10,047 nt of DNA, from contig JAAZIZ010000118.1 of assembly GCA_012800565.1 (NCBI GenBank), positions 1-10,047 of the forward strand, read 5' to 3'. A program made the translations under genes and the position numbers. Shown here one piece after another: positions 1-7,737 of the stretch; position 1 is the stretch's first letter; each line of letters begins with the position of its first letter. The notes beneath the pieces are model-generated. The model saw only the letters and a program-made list of their open reading frames with translations, was not told where the DNA came from and did not search any database. Source of the DNA: Lentisphaerota bacterium. GTDB lineage: Bacteria; Verrucomicrobiota; Lentisphaeria; Oligosphaerales; Oligosphaeraceae.

Positions 1-1334
1 CCGCCACCGCTGTCCCCGATGCCCGCCGCTGGGATGTCAGCCGCAGTATTGTGGAATTGGCAGAACGCCTCAAGGAGCTAAACAAGCTGGAAGTGGAGAA
101 TCCCCAACTCGACAATGTGAAAAAAATCCTGGTCAGCGTGGCCACCAGACCAGAACAGAGCGAATTTTTTGCGACCAGTGTGGCCCTGCTGCGGAAGGGC
201 GAGACCTACAATGCGTTCCTGGAAACGACCTTGTCGGAGTTGGCCGAGCAGGCCGCAGTTTGGAAGAATGTGGAGCAGTTTGTGGAAATCTGTGACCGGA
301 TGCCCGGCAAGCTGGTCGCTTTCTGGATGCAGGCCACGCTGCTGGCCAAAGGCAGTGCCTATTTGGCCAGCGCGACTATGAAGATGCCGTACCGGCTCTG
401 GAATAATACAGAAAAATTGCTTGCCGCGGCCGGCGAAGATACGCTCCTGGCAGAGACCGTTTTTCAGGATTTTCAGAACAAGAAAGTGTCCCCGGACCAT
501 TTTTACTGGCTCTGGAAAGCCCCGGAAAGCGAGGAACGCTTGCGCCATCTCTCCAATGTCAGCCTGCTTTTCAAAACTTTGCACCAGGAAACCAAGGGCA
601 ATTATCTGAAATCTCAACGGCTGTTGCGGAAAATGCTGATTGATGACGAGAAATTCCAACGCACTATCATGCGGCATGGGGATAACGATGCCATCAAGGC
701 CCTGGTGCACTCCATTCGGCATCAGTCGTTGCTGGATAGCAGTGAGCGCCAGAGTCTGCTGGTCAAAATAGTCCGGCATTTCCCTGAAGCCATTCATGAG
801 GTCGAGGAACGGCGCAAGGTCTCCACTCAAAGCCCGGCCGGCAAGTTCACTTCCCCACGCAGCATGGTCCGCAGCCGGGAGGAACTCAGGGATTTGGTCG
901 AGGTGCAGATCCCCGAGAATGTCGCAGCGATCGAATTCGCCCGCAGTCTCGGCGATCTGCGAGAGAACTCCGAATTCAAATTCGCCAAAGAGCGGCAGGC
1001 TTTCCTCGCCCGCCGCCGGGCCGAACTGGAAGAACGCATCAGCGAAACCATGGTCATGGATTTCAGCAAAATCGCAGTCAGGAATACTGTCGTGCCTGGA
1101 TGCAGTGTAAGCATTAAATATGAGTCCGGCACGGTGGATAAATTTCATATCCTGGGGCGTTTTGACAGTGATCCGGACCGGAATATGATTTCTTATGAAA
1201 CGCCGCTGGGGCAAGCCCTGCTGGGACTGAAGATTGGCAGCAAATTCGACATGCCCACGGGCGACTCGGTGACTCTGGTAGCCATTGAAAGCCTGCCGGC
1301 TGATCTGCTCGCTTGGCTGAATTCCGAAAACTGA
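1..1334 (+). CDS. greA: GreA-domain transcription elongation factor with long N-terminal extension (5' partial)
   Basis: Probable transcript-cleavage factor that rescues backtracked RNA polymerase. Seen: the reading frame is open from base 3 with no stop, so the gene enters from outside the window; a GTG at 51 is only an internal candidate start. Counting from that GTG, about 270 residues of helical sequence without a recognised motif precede a GreA-like coiled coil at about 275-335. It contains GDLRENSEF (301-309), whose D302 and E305 match the acidic tip residues that hold catalytic Mg2+ in GreA. A GreA/GreB C-terminal FKBP-like domain follows (about 342-415; ISYETPLGQALLGLKIG). Known: ordinary GreA is about 160 aa, but Chlamydiae and relatives have long fused forms. 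Inferred: this is such a fusion. It ends at TGA 1332-1334, convergent with the next gene. The GreA domain call is strong; the role of the N-terminal part is unknown. Confidence 0.88.
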   Translation, partial: ATAVPDARRWDVSRSIVELAERLKELNKLEVENPQLDNVKKILVSVATRPEQSEFFATSVALLRKGETYNAFLETTLSELAEQAAVWKNVEQFVEICDRMPGKLVAFWMQATLLAKGSAYLASATMKMPYRLWNNTEKLLAAAGEDTLLAETVFQDFQNKKVSPDHFYWLWKAPESEERLRHLSNVSLLFKTLHQETKGNYLKSQRLLRKMLIDDEKFQRTIMRHGDNDAIKALVHSIRHQSLLDSSERQSLLVKIVRHFPEAIHEVEERRKVSTQSPAGKFTSPRSMVRSREELRDLVEVQIPENVAAIEFARSLGDLRENSEFKFAKERQAFLARRRAELEERISETMVMDFSKIAVRNTVVPGCSVSIKYESGTVDKFHILGRFDSDPDRNMISYETPLGQALLGLKIGSKFDMPTGDSVTLVAIESLPADLLAWLNSEN

Positions 1335-1388
1335 CCAGGAAGACTGATCGAAGCGAACCGAATCCTCTCCGGTCAACCTGCACAACGG

Positions 1389-1413
1389 AATAACCGCTCA
1401 ATGGTTATTTTTT
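1389..1413 (+). terminator. Weak intrinsic terminator after greA
   Basis: AATAACC (1389-1395) and GGTTATT (1403-1409) can pair as a 7-bp stem with loop GCTCAAT. A T run ends at 1413. The stem is AT-rich with only two G-C pairs, so it would be weak. The T run lies on the + side only, which suits greA. The hairpin overlaps the stop codon of the convergent nucleotidyltransferase gene. Confidence 0.45.
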
Positions 1414-2292
1414 GGCGTACGCCTGCAGGCTATGCAGATATTCCCAAGGCTGACCGGTGTCGTAGTGCTCGCCCTGCACCAGATAGCCGAGCATCCGCCC
1501 GGCCTGGACCAGCTGGGACAAAGAAGGGGTGAGTTGAAATTCACCCCGCACCCGTCGCCCGGCGGCAATTTCCTCACCCAGCAAAGTGAAAATCTCAGCC
1601 GTGAGGATATATTGTCCATAGACGCAAAGATACTGCCCCGCCGGGAGATTGGGCGCGGAGAGATGCTCCCGGGCGTATTCCGGACTGGGTTTCTCCACAA
1701 AAGCCTGCAGGCGCAGGCAGCTGGGGTCAGCCGTCGGCTGGCCGGTGGCAGTACCGTAATGCCTGACCTGCGCTTCCTGGACGGGATACAAGCTGAGGAT
1801 CGACTGCCCGCCATGGCGCTGGAAAGCGCTCAGCAGCTGCTCGGTGCAGCTCTGCGGCCCATGTGCCGCGTAAATGTGGTCGCTGAGCAGCAGCAGGAAA
1901 GAATCCTGCCCGACCCATTCGCGGGCGCAGTAGACCGCATGTCCGAATCCTTCCGGGCTGGGTTGGGTAATGAAGGTGATTTTTTCCCCCAAAGCCAGCA
2001 GCTTCTCCTCTTCCTGCCGGGCCCAGTCAGGCAATCCTCGCCGCACAGTTGCGGAGACCGGCTGGAAAAGCGGCGCGAAAACAGCCTCATCACCGGGACG
2101 GATGATCAGGCCGATTTCAGGAATTCCCGCCGCGCTGATCTCTTCCAGGCTGCATTGCAGCAGGCTCTTGCAGAGACCTTCAGGGGTGATGACTGGGAAG
2201 AGTTCCTTCTTGACGGTTTTGCTGGCGGGGAACATCCTGGTGCCCAGACCGGCCAGGGGAATAAGGGCTTTGCGGGGAAAGTGATTGTGCAT
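1405..2292 (-). CDS. galU: UTP-glucose-1-phosphate uridylyltransferase family (GalU-type sugar nucleotidyltransferase)
   Basis: Cytoplasmic enzyme expected to join a sugar-1-phosphate to a nucleoside triphosphate, most likely glucose-1-phosphate and UTP, giving UDP-glucose for envelope glycans. It is 295 aa (E. coli GalU is about 300). Seen: nucleotide-binding GLGTRMFPASK (15-25), GFGHAV (115-120), SDHIY (137-141, D138 at the usual metal-binding position), YGTATG (179-184), VEKPSPE (199-205), GEFQLT (250-255) and YDTG near the end (277-280), all in GalU order. The ATG at 2292 is chosen because the GalU fold begins directly after it; an in-frame ATG at 2394 adds 34 residues unlike the family and runs into the divergent gene. 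No good Shine-Dalgarno sequence is visible. The neighbouring acyltransferase also fits envelope synthesis. The exact sugar or nucleotide cannot be fixed from sequence; a dTDP- or CDP-sugar pyrophosphorylase is possible but less likely. Confidence 0.88.
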   Translation of the reverse strand: MHNHFPRKALIPLAGLGTRMFPASKTVKKELFPVITPEGLCKSLLQCSLEEISAAGIPEIGLIIRPGDEAVFAPLFQPVSATVRRGLPDWARQEEEKLLALGEKITFITQPSPEGFGHAVYCAREWVGQDSFLLLLSDHIYAAHGPQSCTEQLLSAFQRHGGQSILSLYPVQEAQVRHYGTATGQPTADPSCLRLQAFVEKPSPEYAREHLSAPNLPAGQYLCVYGQYILTAEIFTLLGEEIAAGRRVRGEFQLTPSLSQLVQAGRMLGYLVQGEHYDTGQPWEYLHSLQAYAKK

Positions 2293-2311
2293 AGAGTCTT
2301 GTGCTTGCGGA

Positions 2312-2340
2312 TTTAAAATGCCTAAACTTTTCACATTCAA
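2312..2340 (-). promoter_or_regulatory. Possible sigma70-type promoter for galU, inside the divergent gene
   Basis: On the - strand TTGAAT (2340-2335) and TTTAAA (2317-2312) are 17 bp apart, each matching the -35 and -10 consensus at four of six positions. Transcription would begin near 2305, giving a leader of only about a dozen bases. The -35 box and spacer lie in the first codons of the acyltransferase gene. This is a consensus match only. Confidence 0.4.
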
Positions 2341-2974
2341 AAACAAACGCCGGCTCCCGGCCTGGCTGGCCTGGCCACTGGCACTGCTGGTCAAGATGAT
2401 CTATCTGACCTACAGGATAAAAATCGACGACCGGGAAAAAATCCTCGCAGATAATTTAACTGCTGCTTTTATTTTTGCCTGCTGGCACAACCGGATTCTG
2501 TTCTCCGTGTCGCTGTTGCCCCGGGCCTGCCGCAAAAAACTCTTTATGCTGATCAGCGCTTCCCGGGACGGCGAATATATCGCTACCATGGCCAGGCTGT
2601 TTCAGCTCGGGGTGGTACGGGGGTCCTCCAGTCGAGGTGGACTGGAAGCCATGCTGGAAATGAAATCCCGGCTCTACCGCGGCGACTCGGTCGGCATTAC
2701 GGTTGATGGACCGCGGGGACCGCGCTATTGCGTGCATGCCGGAGTGGCGGCTCTGGCAGCTCAATCCAAGGCCCAAGTGGTGCCGCTGATCAGCAATTCC
2801 ACCCATTACTGGGAATTGAACAGCTGGGATAAAATGCAGATACCGGTGCCTTTCACTACCATTACGGTGCGGGTGGGCAAGCCGATAGTGCTGGATGACC
2901 AGGCCAGTCACCAGCAGAACGCTGAGAGCATCCGCCAGGAAATGCTGGCCCTGACCCAGGACAAGGAACGCTGA
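2318..2974 (+). CDS. Lysophospholipid acyltransferase family protein (DUF374 type)
   Basis: Probably a membrane-associated acyltransferase of lipid or lipid A-like metabolism; substrate unknown. It is 218 aa. Seen: a basic N-terminus followed by a hydrophobic stretch (about 14-31), then the DUF374 motif series: CWHNR (55-59), SASRDGEYIA (80-89), GVVRGSSSRGG (98-108), TVDGPRGPR (128-136) and NSWDKMQIPVPF (168-179). The WHxR motif sits where many acyltransferases have HX4D, as is usual in this family. The ATG at 2318 is chosen, with a weak GCGGA upstream. An in-frame TTG at 2285 would add 11 poor-looking residues and overlap the start of galU. The stop overlaps the helicase ATG by one base (TGATG), so the two are probably co-transcribed and translationally coupled. 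Family assignment is strong; the substrate is open. Confidence 0.87.
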   Translation: MPKLFTFKNKRRLPAWLAWPLALLVKMIYLTYRIKIDDREKILADNLTAAFIFACWHNRILFSVSLLPRACRKKLFMLISASRDGEYIATMARLFQLGVVRGSSSRGGLEAMLEMKSRLYRGDSVGITVDGPRGPRYCVHAGVAALAAQSKAQVVPLISNSTHYWELNSWDKMQIPVPFTTITVRVGKPIVLDDQASHQQNAESIRQEMLALTQDKER

Positions 2975-4989
2975 TGGTAGAGTTGAATCCTCAACAACAG
3001 CAGGCTGTTGACTGCTTGCAGGGGCCATTGCTGCTGTTGGCCGGTGCCGGCACCGGCAAGACCACCGTAATCGTGCAGAGAATCGCCAATCTGGTCCGGC
3101 ACGGCATCCGGGCAGAAGCAATCCTGGCGGTGACGTTCACCAATAAAGCTGCCCGGGAAATGCGCGAGCGTGTCTCAGCCATGCTGGGGATACAGGGTGA
3201 AAAAATTACTGTCAGCACCTTCCATTCGTTCTGTGCCAAGGTACTGCGCCGGCATATCCAGCGCCTGGGCTTCAGCCGGAATTTCAGCATTGCCAGCGAC
3301 AGTTATCAGAATGGACTGATCCGGGAAGTGCTGGCCCAGGAAGGCCTGGCAGTGCCCGGCAATGATCCGGCTCTGTTTCTGCACCGCATCGGCTTGGCTA
3401 AGGCAGCCCTGCAGAGTCCCGAGGATATCAGCAGCCAGGACCTGCCTTGGGCGGCTAATCTGGCCTTGGTGTACCGGCGCTACCAGCTGCGCCTGCAGCA
3501 AATGGATATGCTGGATTTCGATGACATGCTCTGCCTGACTGTGAAACTCTGGCAGGATTGTCCCGATATCCTGCAGAGCTATCAGCAGCAGTACAGCCAT
3601 CTGCTGGTGGATGAATATCAGGACACTAATATCGCCCAGCTGAAAATTGTGACCCTGCTGGCCGGAAAGACGGCCAATGTCGCGGTGGTCGGCGATGATG
3701 ACCAGTCAATCTATGGCTGGCGAGGGGCGAATCTCGACAATATTCTGCAGTTTGAAGCGTATTTTCCCAACGCAAAAATAATTCGTCTGGAACAGAATTA
3801 CCGCTCCACCGCCACCATTCTACAGGCCGCTAATGCGGTCATCGCCAAAAACCGTTCCCGCAGAGAAAAACATCTCTGGTCAAAGCAGCCCTGCGGCGAG
3901 AAAATCCTGGGGGTGTGTTGCCAGGATGAAGTCGCAGAGGCTGATTTCCTGGCTGAGTATATCTCTTCCCAGGTGGAAGACCACAACTGGCGGGATTTCG
4001 CGGTGCTGTTCCGTTCCAATCATCAGGCGCGCCTGCTGGAGGAGCGTTTCCGCAAGGCCAAGGTGCCATATATTCTGGTGGGCACGAATTCCTTTTATCA
4101 GAGCAAGGAAATCCTGGATGTAATCAGCTTCCTGCAGATCATCCAGAATCCCAGTGATGACCTCAGCCTGCTGCGAGTGGTCAATGTGCCGCCACGTTCA
4201 ATCGGAGACAGCTCCATTGCGAAAATCCGGGAATTCCGTCAGCAAACCAACCTCCCCCTGCAGCAGTTGCTGCGCAATGACAGCGTCCAGCAGCAGTTGC
4301 CGCCGGAGACCGGCAAAAATCTGCAGGCTTTCCTGGGCAGCCTTGACAAAGCCCGCCAAGCTTTTGCCTATCCCGGTGATTTATGGCAGAAAGCTTCAGA
4401 TTTTCTGACCGAGGTAGATTATCTCAATGGCCTGGGGCGCATGTACAAGCCTCGGGAAGATGCTCTGCGCCGGCGTGATAACGTGCTAGAATTCCTGAAT
4501 GCACTGGCCGAATTCGAAGAGGAGCAGCGCGGCCATGCAACCCTGCAGGATTTCCTGGAGAATTTCGCTTTGCAGGATGCCCAGGACAAGCACGAGAAAG
4601 AGAAAGACACTGGTGATAACGCTGTGACCTTGATGACCGTGCATGCGGCCAAGGGACTGGAGTTCCCTACCGTACTGCTGGCCGGTCTGGAAAGAAATCT
4701 CTTTCCTCACCAGCGGGCGGTGGAAGAGGGCAATGAAGAGGAAGAACGACGCCTTTTTTATGTGGCCATCACCCGGGCCCGAAAGCAGTTCCTGTTCAGT
4801 TTCACCCACAAGCGCCGGATTATGGGCAAGCCCGTGGCAGTGAGGCCCTCAAAATTTCAGGATGAGCTGCCCGAAGAACTGGTGGTATATACTACTCCTG
4901 AGAAAGCGATCCGCCCGCTTACCCAGGAAGAGTTCAATCAGTACTGGGAAGAGATGCAAAAAATGTTCGAGATCGGCAAGCAATCCTGA
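2974..4989 (+). CDS. ATP-dependent 3'-5' DNA helicase, UvrD/Rep/PcrA family (Rep-like)
   Basis: Superfamily 1 helicase acting in replication restart, repair or clearing proteins off DNA. It is 671 aa, close to E. coli Rep (673). Seen in order: Q motif LNPQQQQAV (4-12), Walker A GAGTGKT (24-30), motif Ia VTFTNKAAREM (53-63), Ib TFHSF (82-86), Walker B DEYQDTN (213-219), III GDDDQSIYGWRGA (240-252), IV EQNYRST (273-279), V TVHAAKGLEFP (555-565) and VI FYVAITRARK (595-604). The 2B-region segment RVVNVPPRSIG (401-411) and the ending PSKFQDELPEE (625-635) resemble Rep more than UvrD, and there is no long tail of the kind found in UvrD and PcrA. The start ATG has AAGGA about six bases upstream and overlaps the acyltransferase stop. 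All catalytic motifs look intact. Family call is very strong; Rep versus PcrA orthology is an inference. Confidence 0.93.
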   Translation: MVELNPQQQQAVDCLQGPLLLLAGAGTGKTTVIVQRIANLVRHGIRAEAILAVTFTNKAAREMRERVSAMLGIQGEKITVSTFHSFCAKVLRRHIQRLGFSRNFSIASDSYQNGLIREVLAQEGLAVPGNDPALFLHRIGLAKAALQSPEDISSQDLPWAANLALVYRRYQLRLQQMDMLDFDDMLCLTVKLWQDCPDILQSYQQQYSHLLVDEYQDTNIAQLKIVTLLAGKTANVAVVGDDDQSIYGWRGANLDNILQFEAYFPNAKIIRLEQNYRSTATILQAANAVIAKNRSRREKHLWSKQPCGEKILGVCCQDEVAEADFLAEYISSQVEDHNWRDFAVLFRSNHQARLLEERFRKAKVPYILVGTNSFYQSKEILDVISFLQIIQNPSDDLSLLRVVNVPPRSIGDSSIAKIREFRQQTNLPLQQLLRNDSVQQQLPPETGKNLQAFLGSLDKARQAFAYPGDLWQKASDFLTEVDYLNGLGRMYKPREDALRRRDNVLEFLNALAEFEEEQRGHATLQDFLENFALQDAQDKHEKEKDTGDNAVTLMTVHAAKGLEFPTVLLAGLERNLFPHQRAVEEGNEEEERRLFYVAITRARKQFLFSFTHKRRIMGKPVAVRPSKFQDELPEELVVYTTPEKAIRPLTQEEFNQYWEEMQKMFEIGKQS

Positions 4990-5017
4990 GCCCTGGCAGG
5001 TGCAACTTGCTCAAGGC

Positions 5018-5788
5018 TTACGGCGCACTCCGCAGAGACAAGCATAAATTCCCCTGGCTGTCACGCAACAACTCCGAGGCGCAGTGGTAGGCCGACAGGA
5101 TGTTCTCATGACTCAAGGCGGATTCCGGCGGGCCGGAGGCGATAGTGCGGCCTTCGTGCAACAGTATGACCTGCCGGGCATAGCGCACCGCAGAGGTCAA
5201 ATCATGGGAAATCAGCAAAATCGCAGGCGAGCCGGGCAGAGTACTTAATAGTTCCATCACCGCCAGCGAATTAGCCGGATCAAGTGCCGAGCAGGGCTCG
5301 TCCAGCAATAGAATCTGCGCCTCCTGGGCCAATACTGCAGCCAGAGAGACACGCTGGCGTTCGCCGCCCGAGAGGCGCCGGCAGGAGCGCCCTGACAGAT
5401 GCCGCAGTCCCAGACGGTCTAAAGCCGAGTGGACCGCCGCCCAGTCAGCAGGACCAGGCGGTGCCAGCCGGGGCAGACGGGAGTTGCGACCCAGCATCAC
5501 GATGTCCTCAACGGTGAAATCCAGAGTCGGAACGTGGTTTTGCGGCATGACTGCAATCAGCCGGGCACGTTCCCGGTGGGATAGCCTCGACAATACCCGG
5601 CCGTCCAGGGAAACCTCGCCCTGTTGGGTAGGCAGGTATCCGGCCAGCAGCCGCAGGACGGTGCTTTTGCCGCTGCCATTGGGTCCCAGCAGGACGGTGA
5701 AATCACCTGGCCGCAGGGTGAGCGAGAAATCCTGCACCACGCAGTCCGACCGGTAGGAATAACGCAAATGCCGGGCCTCAAGCAGCAT
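5018..5788 (-). CDS. btuD: Cobalamin/iron-siderophore-type ABC transporter ATP-binding protein
   Basis: Cytoplasmic ATPase that powers the importer encoded with the two upstream genes; vitamin B12 is the inferred substrate. It is 256 aa. Seen: Walker A GPNGSGKST (35-43), Q-loop MPQN (81-84), ABC signature LSGGERQR (139-146), Walker B ILLLDEP (159-165), D-loop SALD (167-170) and H-loop SHD (194-196, H195). Together these match the FecE/FhuC/BtuD family. It is last in the operon. Its ATG lies 11 bp inside the end of the permease gene, and a run of eight G a few bases upstream may act as ribosome binding site. It is convergent with the helicase, with 28 bp between stops and no clear terminator. 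The cobalamin assignment comes from the riboswitch and the binding protein, not from this protein alone. Confidence 0.92.
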   Translation of the reverse strand: MLLEARHLRYSYRSDCVVQDFSLTLRPGDFTVLLGPNGSGKSTVLRLLAGYLPTQQGEVSLDGRVLSRLSHRERARLIAVMPQNHVPTLDFTVEDIVMLGRNSRLPRLAPPGPADWAAVHSALDRLGLRHLSGRSCRRLSGGERQRVSLAAVLAQEAQILLLDEPCSALDPANSLAVMELLSTLPGSPAILLISHDLTSAVRYARQVILLHEGRTIASGPPESALSHENILSAYHCASELLRDSQGNLCLSLRSAP

Positions 5789-6752
5789 AATGCCCCCCCC
5801 GCTTGAGCAGCAGCAGAAAGATCGGCCCGCCGACCAGTGCAGTCAGAACCCCGATCGGTATCTCCCGGGCCGGAAAAATGCTGCGCGATAATAAATCGCA
5901 GAGCAGCAGAAACGACGCTCCCCACAAGAAAGTCGTGAAGACAATTTTGCGGTGGTCACAACCGTAGATACGTCGTACGATATGGGGAATAATCAAACCG
6001 CAGAAACTGATGATGCCAGCCAGGCAGACTGCGAAAGCCGCCAGCAGTGAAGCCAGCAGCACCAGTAAAAAAAGCAGCCGTCGAGCATTTACTCCCAGGT
6101 AATACGCCTGCTCCTCACCCAGAGCCAGGGCATTCAGTTCGCCGGCCAGCCAGCGCAGCAGCAGCAGCGCAAACAAGGTGTACACCGCCGCCGGCCAGAG
6201 CAACCGCAGATCAAGCCCCTGCAGGTCTCCCAGCAGCCACCAGGTCACACCAGCCAGTTCCTCATGTTGAGTGATAGACAGCAGATAAGTCAGCAGGCTG
6301 GCACAGATGGTGCCGACAATCACCCCGCTCAGCAGCAGGCTCTCGCTGCTCCAGTCTCCGCTTTGGCTGACCAGCAGAACCAGCCCCAAAGCCAGCAAAG
6401 CACCGATCAGAGCGCCGCCAGGCACCGCGTATTGGCTGAGCGCCCGCACTCCCAGTACAATGGCCAAAGTGGCTCCCAGAGCGCCACCGCCGGAGACGCC
6501 CAAAGTAAAAGGCTCAGCCAAAGGATTGCGCAGTATAGCCTGAAAGATCAGTCCTGAGATGGCCAGGCCGCCGCCGATGATGATGGTTCCCAGTACTCGC
6601 ACCAGACGCAGTCCCAGCAGCGGATGCCAAGCCCCGGATTGGTAGAATTCAGTCGGCCACAGGCAGCGCGAGCCCAGGACCAGGCCGGCCAGGGCGATCA
6701 GCAACAGCGCCAGGGCGGGCAGCAACAGTGGATACCGACGCAGAAATTTCAT
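5778..6752 (-). CDS. btuC: FecCD-family ABC transporter permease (vitamin B12 importer)
   Basis: Inner-membrane channel subunit, working as a homodimer with the ATPase and periplasmic binding protein. It is 324 aa with about nine to ten hydrophobic segments; clear ones lie near 8-28, 53-73, 87-102, 113-129, 184-200, 226-250 and 271-287. Family motifs: ILRNPLAEPFTLGVSGGGA (73-91), GIISFCGLIIPHIVRR (246-261) and IPIGVLTALVGGPIFLLLL (298-316). The start ATG shares ATGA with the stop of the binding-protein gene (4-bp overlap) and has a GGGGAG ribosome binding site inside that gene. The last 11 bp overlap the ATPase gene. Oddity: the C-terminal RGG is encoded by a G8 tract at 5793-5800, and loss of one G would join this frame to the ATPase frame. 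FecCD membership is certain; substrate is by context. Confidence 0.93.
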   Translation of the reverse strand: MKFLRRYPLLLPALALLLIALAGLVLGSRCLWPTEFYQSGAWHPLLGLRLVRVLGTIIIGGGLAISGLIFQAILRNPLAEPFTLGVSGGGALGATLAIVLGVRALSQYAVPGGALIGALLALGLVLLVSQSGDWSSESLLLSGVIVGTICASLLTYLLSITQHEELAGVTWWLLGDLQGLDLRLLWPAAVYTLFALLLLRWLAGELNALALGEEQAYYLGVNARRLLFLLVLLASLLAAFAVCLAGIISFCGLIIPHIVRRIYGCDHRKIVFTTFLWGASFLLLCDLLSRSIFPAREIPIGVLTALVGGPIFLLLLKRGGHYAA

Positions 6753-7573
6753 GGCTTCTCCCCGGAGGTCTGTGGTGCCACCTCAGCAGTGTATGCCTGC
6801 AGACGGAGCCGCAGAGAGCGCACCCCCTCCAGCATCCGCGGACCTGGACGGAGCAGGATTTCCGCCGGCAGATCGCAGATAACCCGCCCCTCCTGCACCG
6901 CCTGCAGGGAACGCCAGAGGCGATCTTGGCGCAAATCACGGGGTGGTCCGGACCAGAAGATCAAATCCGGCTGGTTTTCCCACAGCCATTCGAAAGAGCA
7001 TTTGCAGTATGCCTGAGGAATCGCTCCAGCCAGATTCGCTGCCCCGCAGAGCCGGATGATTTCATCCGGCAATGAGTGCGCACCACCGACCATCAGCGGA
7101 GAATCCCAGATTACCCACAGGATTTTTACCCCCAGAGCAGGCGGCGTGGTTGACAAGAATTCGTCTATGCGCTGCAGTTCGGCAGCGGTGCCGGCTGCCT
7201 GCAGGCGTTCGCCCAGGTACAAGACATTCTGCCGATAATCTGTCAGAGTGGCGGACGGCAGCATCAGTACCTCAATGCCACGTTGAGTGAAAACCTTGCT
7301 GATGCCGGGATTGATCAGATCATGCGTAATCAGCAAGTCAGGCTGCAGCGAGATGATCTGCTCAACATACGGGACGGCGAAGCGCCCTGCTACCGGCAAG
7401 ACTTTGGCTGCGGGCGGGTAATCGCAGGCATCGCTGCGTCCGACCAGCTTGTCAGCACACCCGAGGTGGAAGACCAGTTCAGTCAGAGCAGGCGACAGAG
7501 ATACCACCCGGCGGACTTCAGAGCCGGAGGAAGCAAGCCCCAGCAGCAGTATTATGATCAGCAGCTTCTGCAT
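6749..7573 (-). CDS. btuF: Periplasmic cobalamin-binding protein of ABC transporter (BtuF-like)
   Basis: Secreted substrate-binding protein delivering cobalamin to the permease. It is 274 aa. Seen: a short Sec-type signal (MQK then LLIIILLLGLA, about 4-14) with no lipobox cysteine, so probably soluble in the periplasm. VVSLSPALTEL (23-33) and GRSDACDYPP (45-54) are typical of the BtuF branch of the helical-backbone binding proteins. By alignment from memory, E71 (VEQIISLQPDLL) and E195 (FEWLWENQPDLI) sit where BtuF uses two glutamates to dock on BtuC arginines. The ATG at 7573 is chosen: an in-frame TGA lies just upstream and the signal peptide begins there, though the ribosome binding site is weak. 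It is first in the operon and is preceded by a cobalamin riboswitch, which makes B12 the best substrate. A heme or siderophore binder is the alternative. Confidence 0.9.
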   Translation of the reverse strand: MQKLLIIILLLGLASSGSEVRRVVSLSPALTELVFHLGCADKLVGRSDACDYPPAAKVLPVAGRFAVPYVEQIISLQPDLLITHDLINPGISKVFTQRGIEVLMLPSATLTDYRQNVLYLGERLQAAGTAAELQRIDEFLSTTPPALGVKILWVIWDSPLMVGGAHSLPDEIIRLCGAANLAGAIPQAYCKCSFEWLWENQPDLIFWSGPPRDLRQDRLWRSLQAVQEGRVICDLPAEILLRPGPRMLEGVRSLRLRLQAYTAEVAPQTSGEKP

Positions 7574-7737
7574 TATTCCAGATCAAAAAGTAGTTGCCGC
7601 GACCGACACTGGCAGACGCGGGAATCAAACAGAAAGGAGACCGGCAAACGTAAACAGTGGTCGGAAATACAAGTGGGGGGAGAATAAAAACAAGTATTCA
7701 TAAATTAATCTTTGTGTTCTGCGCACAAATTGTTGCG
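7574..7737 (-). other. Expression-platform region between riboswitch and btuF
   Basis: About 160 nt without a gene. Directly after the aptamer there is a hairpin TTTGTG/CACAAA (7711-7729). Further on, CCGACCACTG (7664-7655) can pair with CAGTGTCGG (7611-7603) around one bulged base. TTGCCG (7647-7642) can pair with CGGCAA (7599-7594), which is followed by a T run at 7590-7586 on the - strand. These two long-range stems interleave and cannot form together, as expected for a terminator/antiterminator switch. The mechanism is an inference; no strong compact terminator was found. Confidence 0.4.

Noticed and set aside
1336..1380. Possible terminator for galU on the - strand
   Set aside because: The best stem is about five pairs with a bulge and is not followed by a T run.
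78..1385. 435-codon open frame on the - strand opposite greA
   Set aside because: It is antisense to a clear GreA-domain gene, shows no recognisable motif, and is explained by codon bias on the coding strand.
1432..2316. 294-codon open frame on the + strand opposite galU
   Set aside because: It is antisense to a gene with all GalU motifs, and its product resembles no family.
2293..2394. 34-residue extension of GalU from an upstream ATG
   Set aside because: The extra residues do not resemble the family and would overlap the divergent acyltransferase gene.
4990..5017. Possible bidirectional terminator between the helicase and btuD
   Set aside because: Only a GCC/GGC end match is visible in 28 bp, with no stable stem and no T run on either strand.
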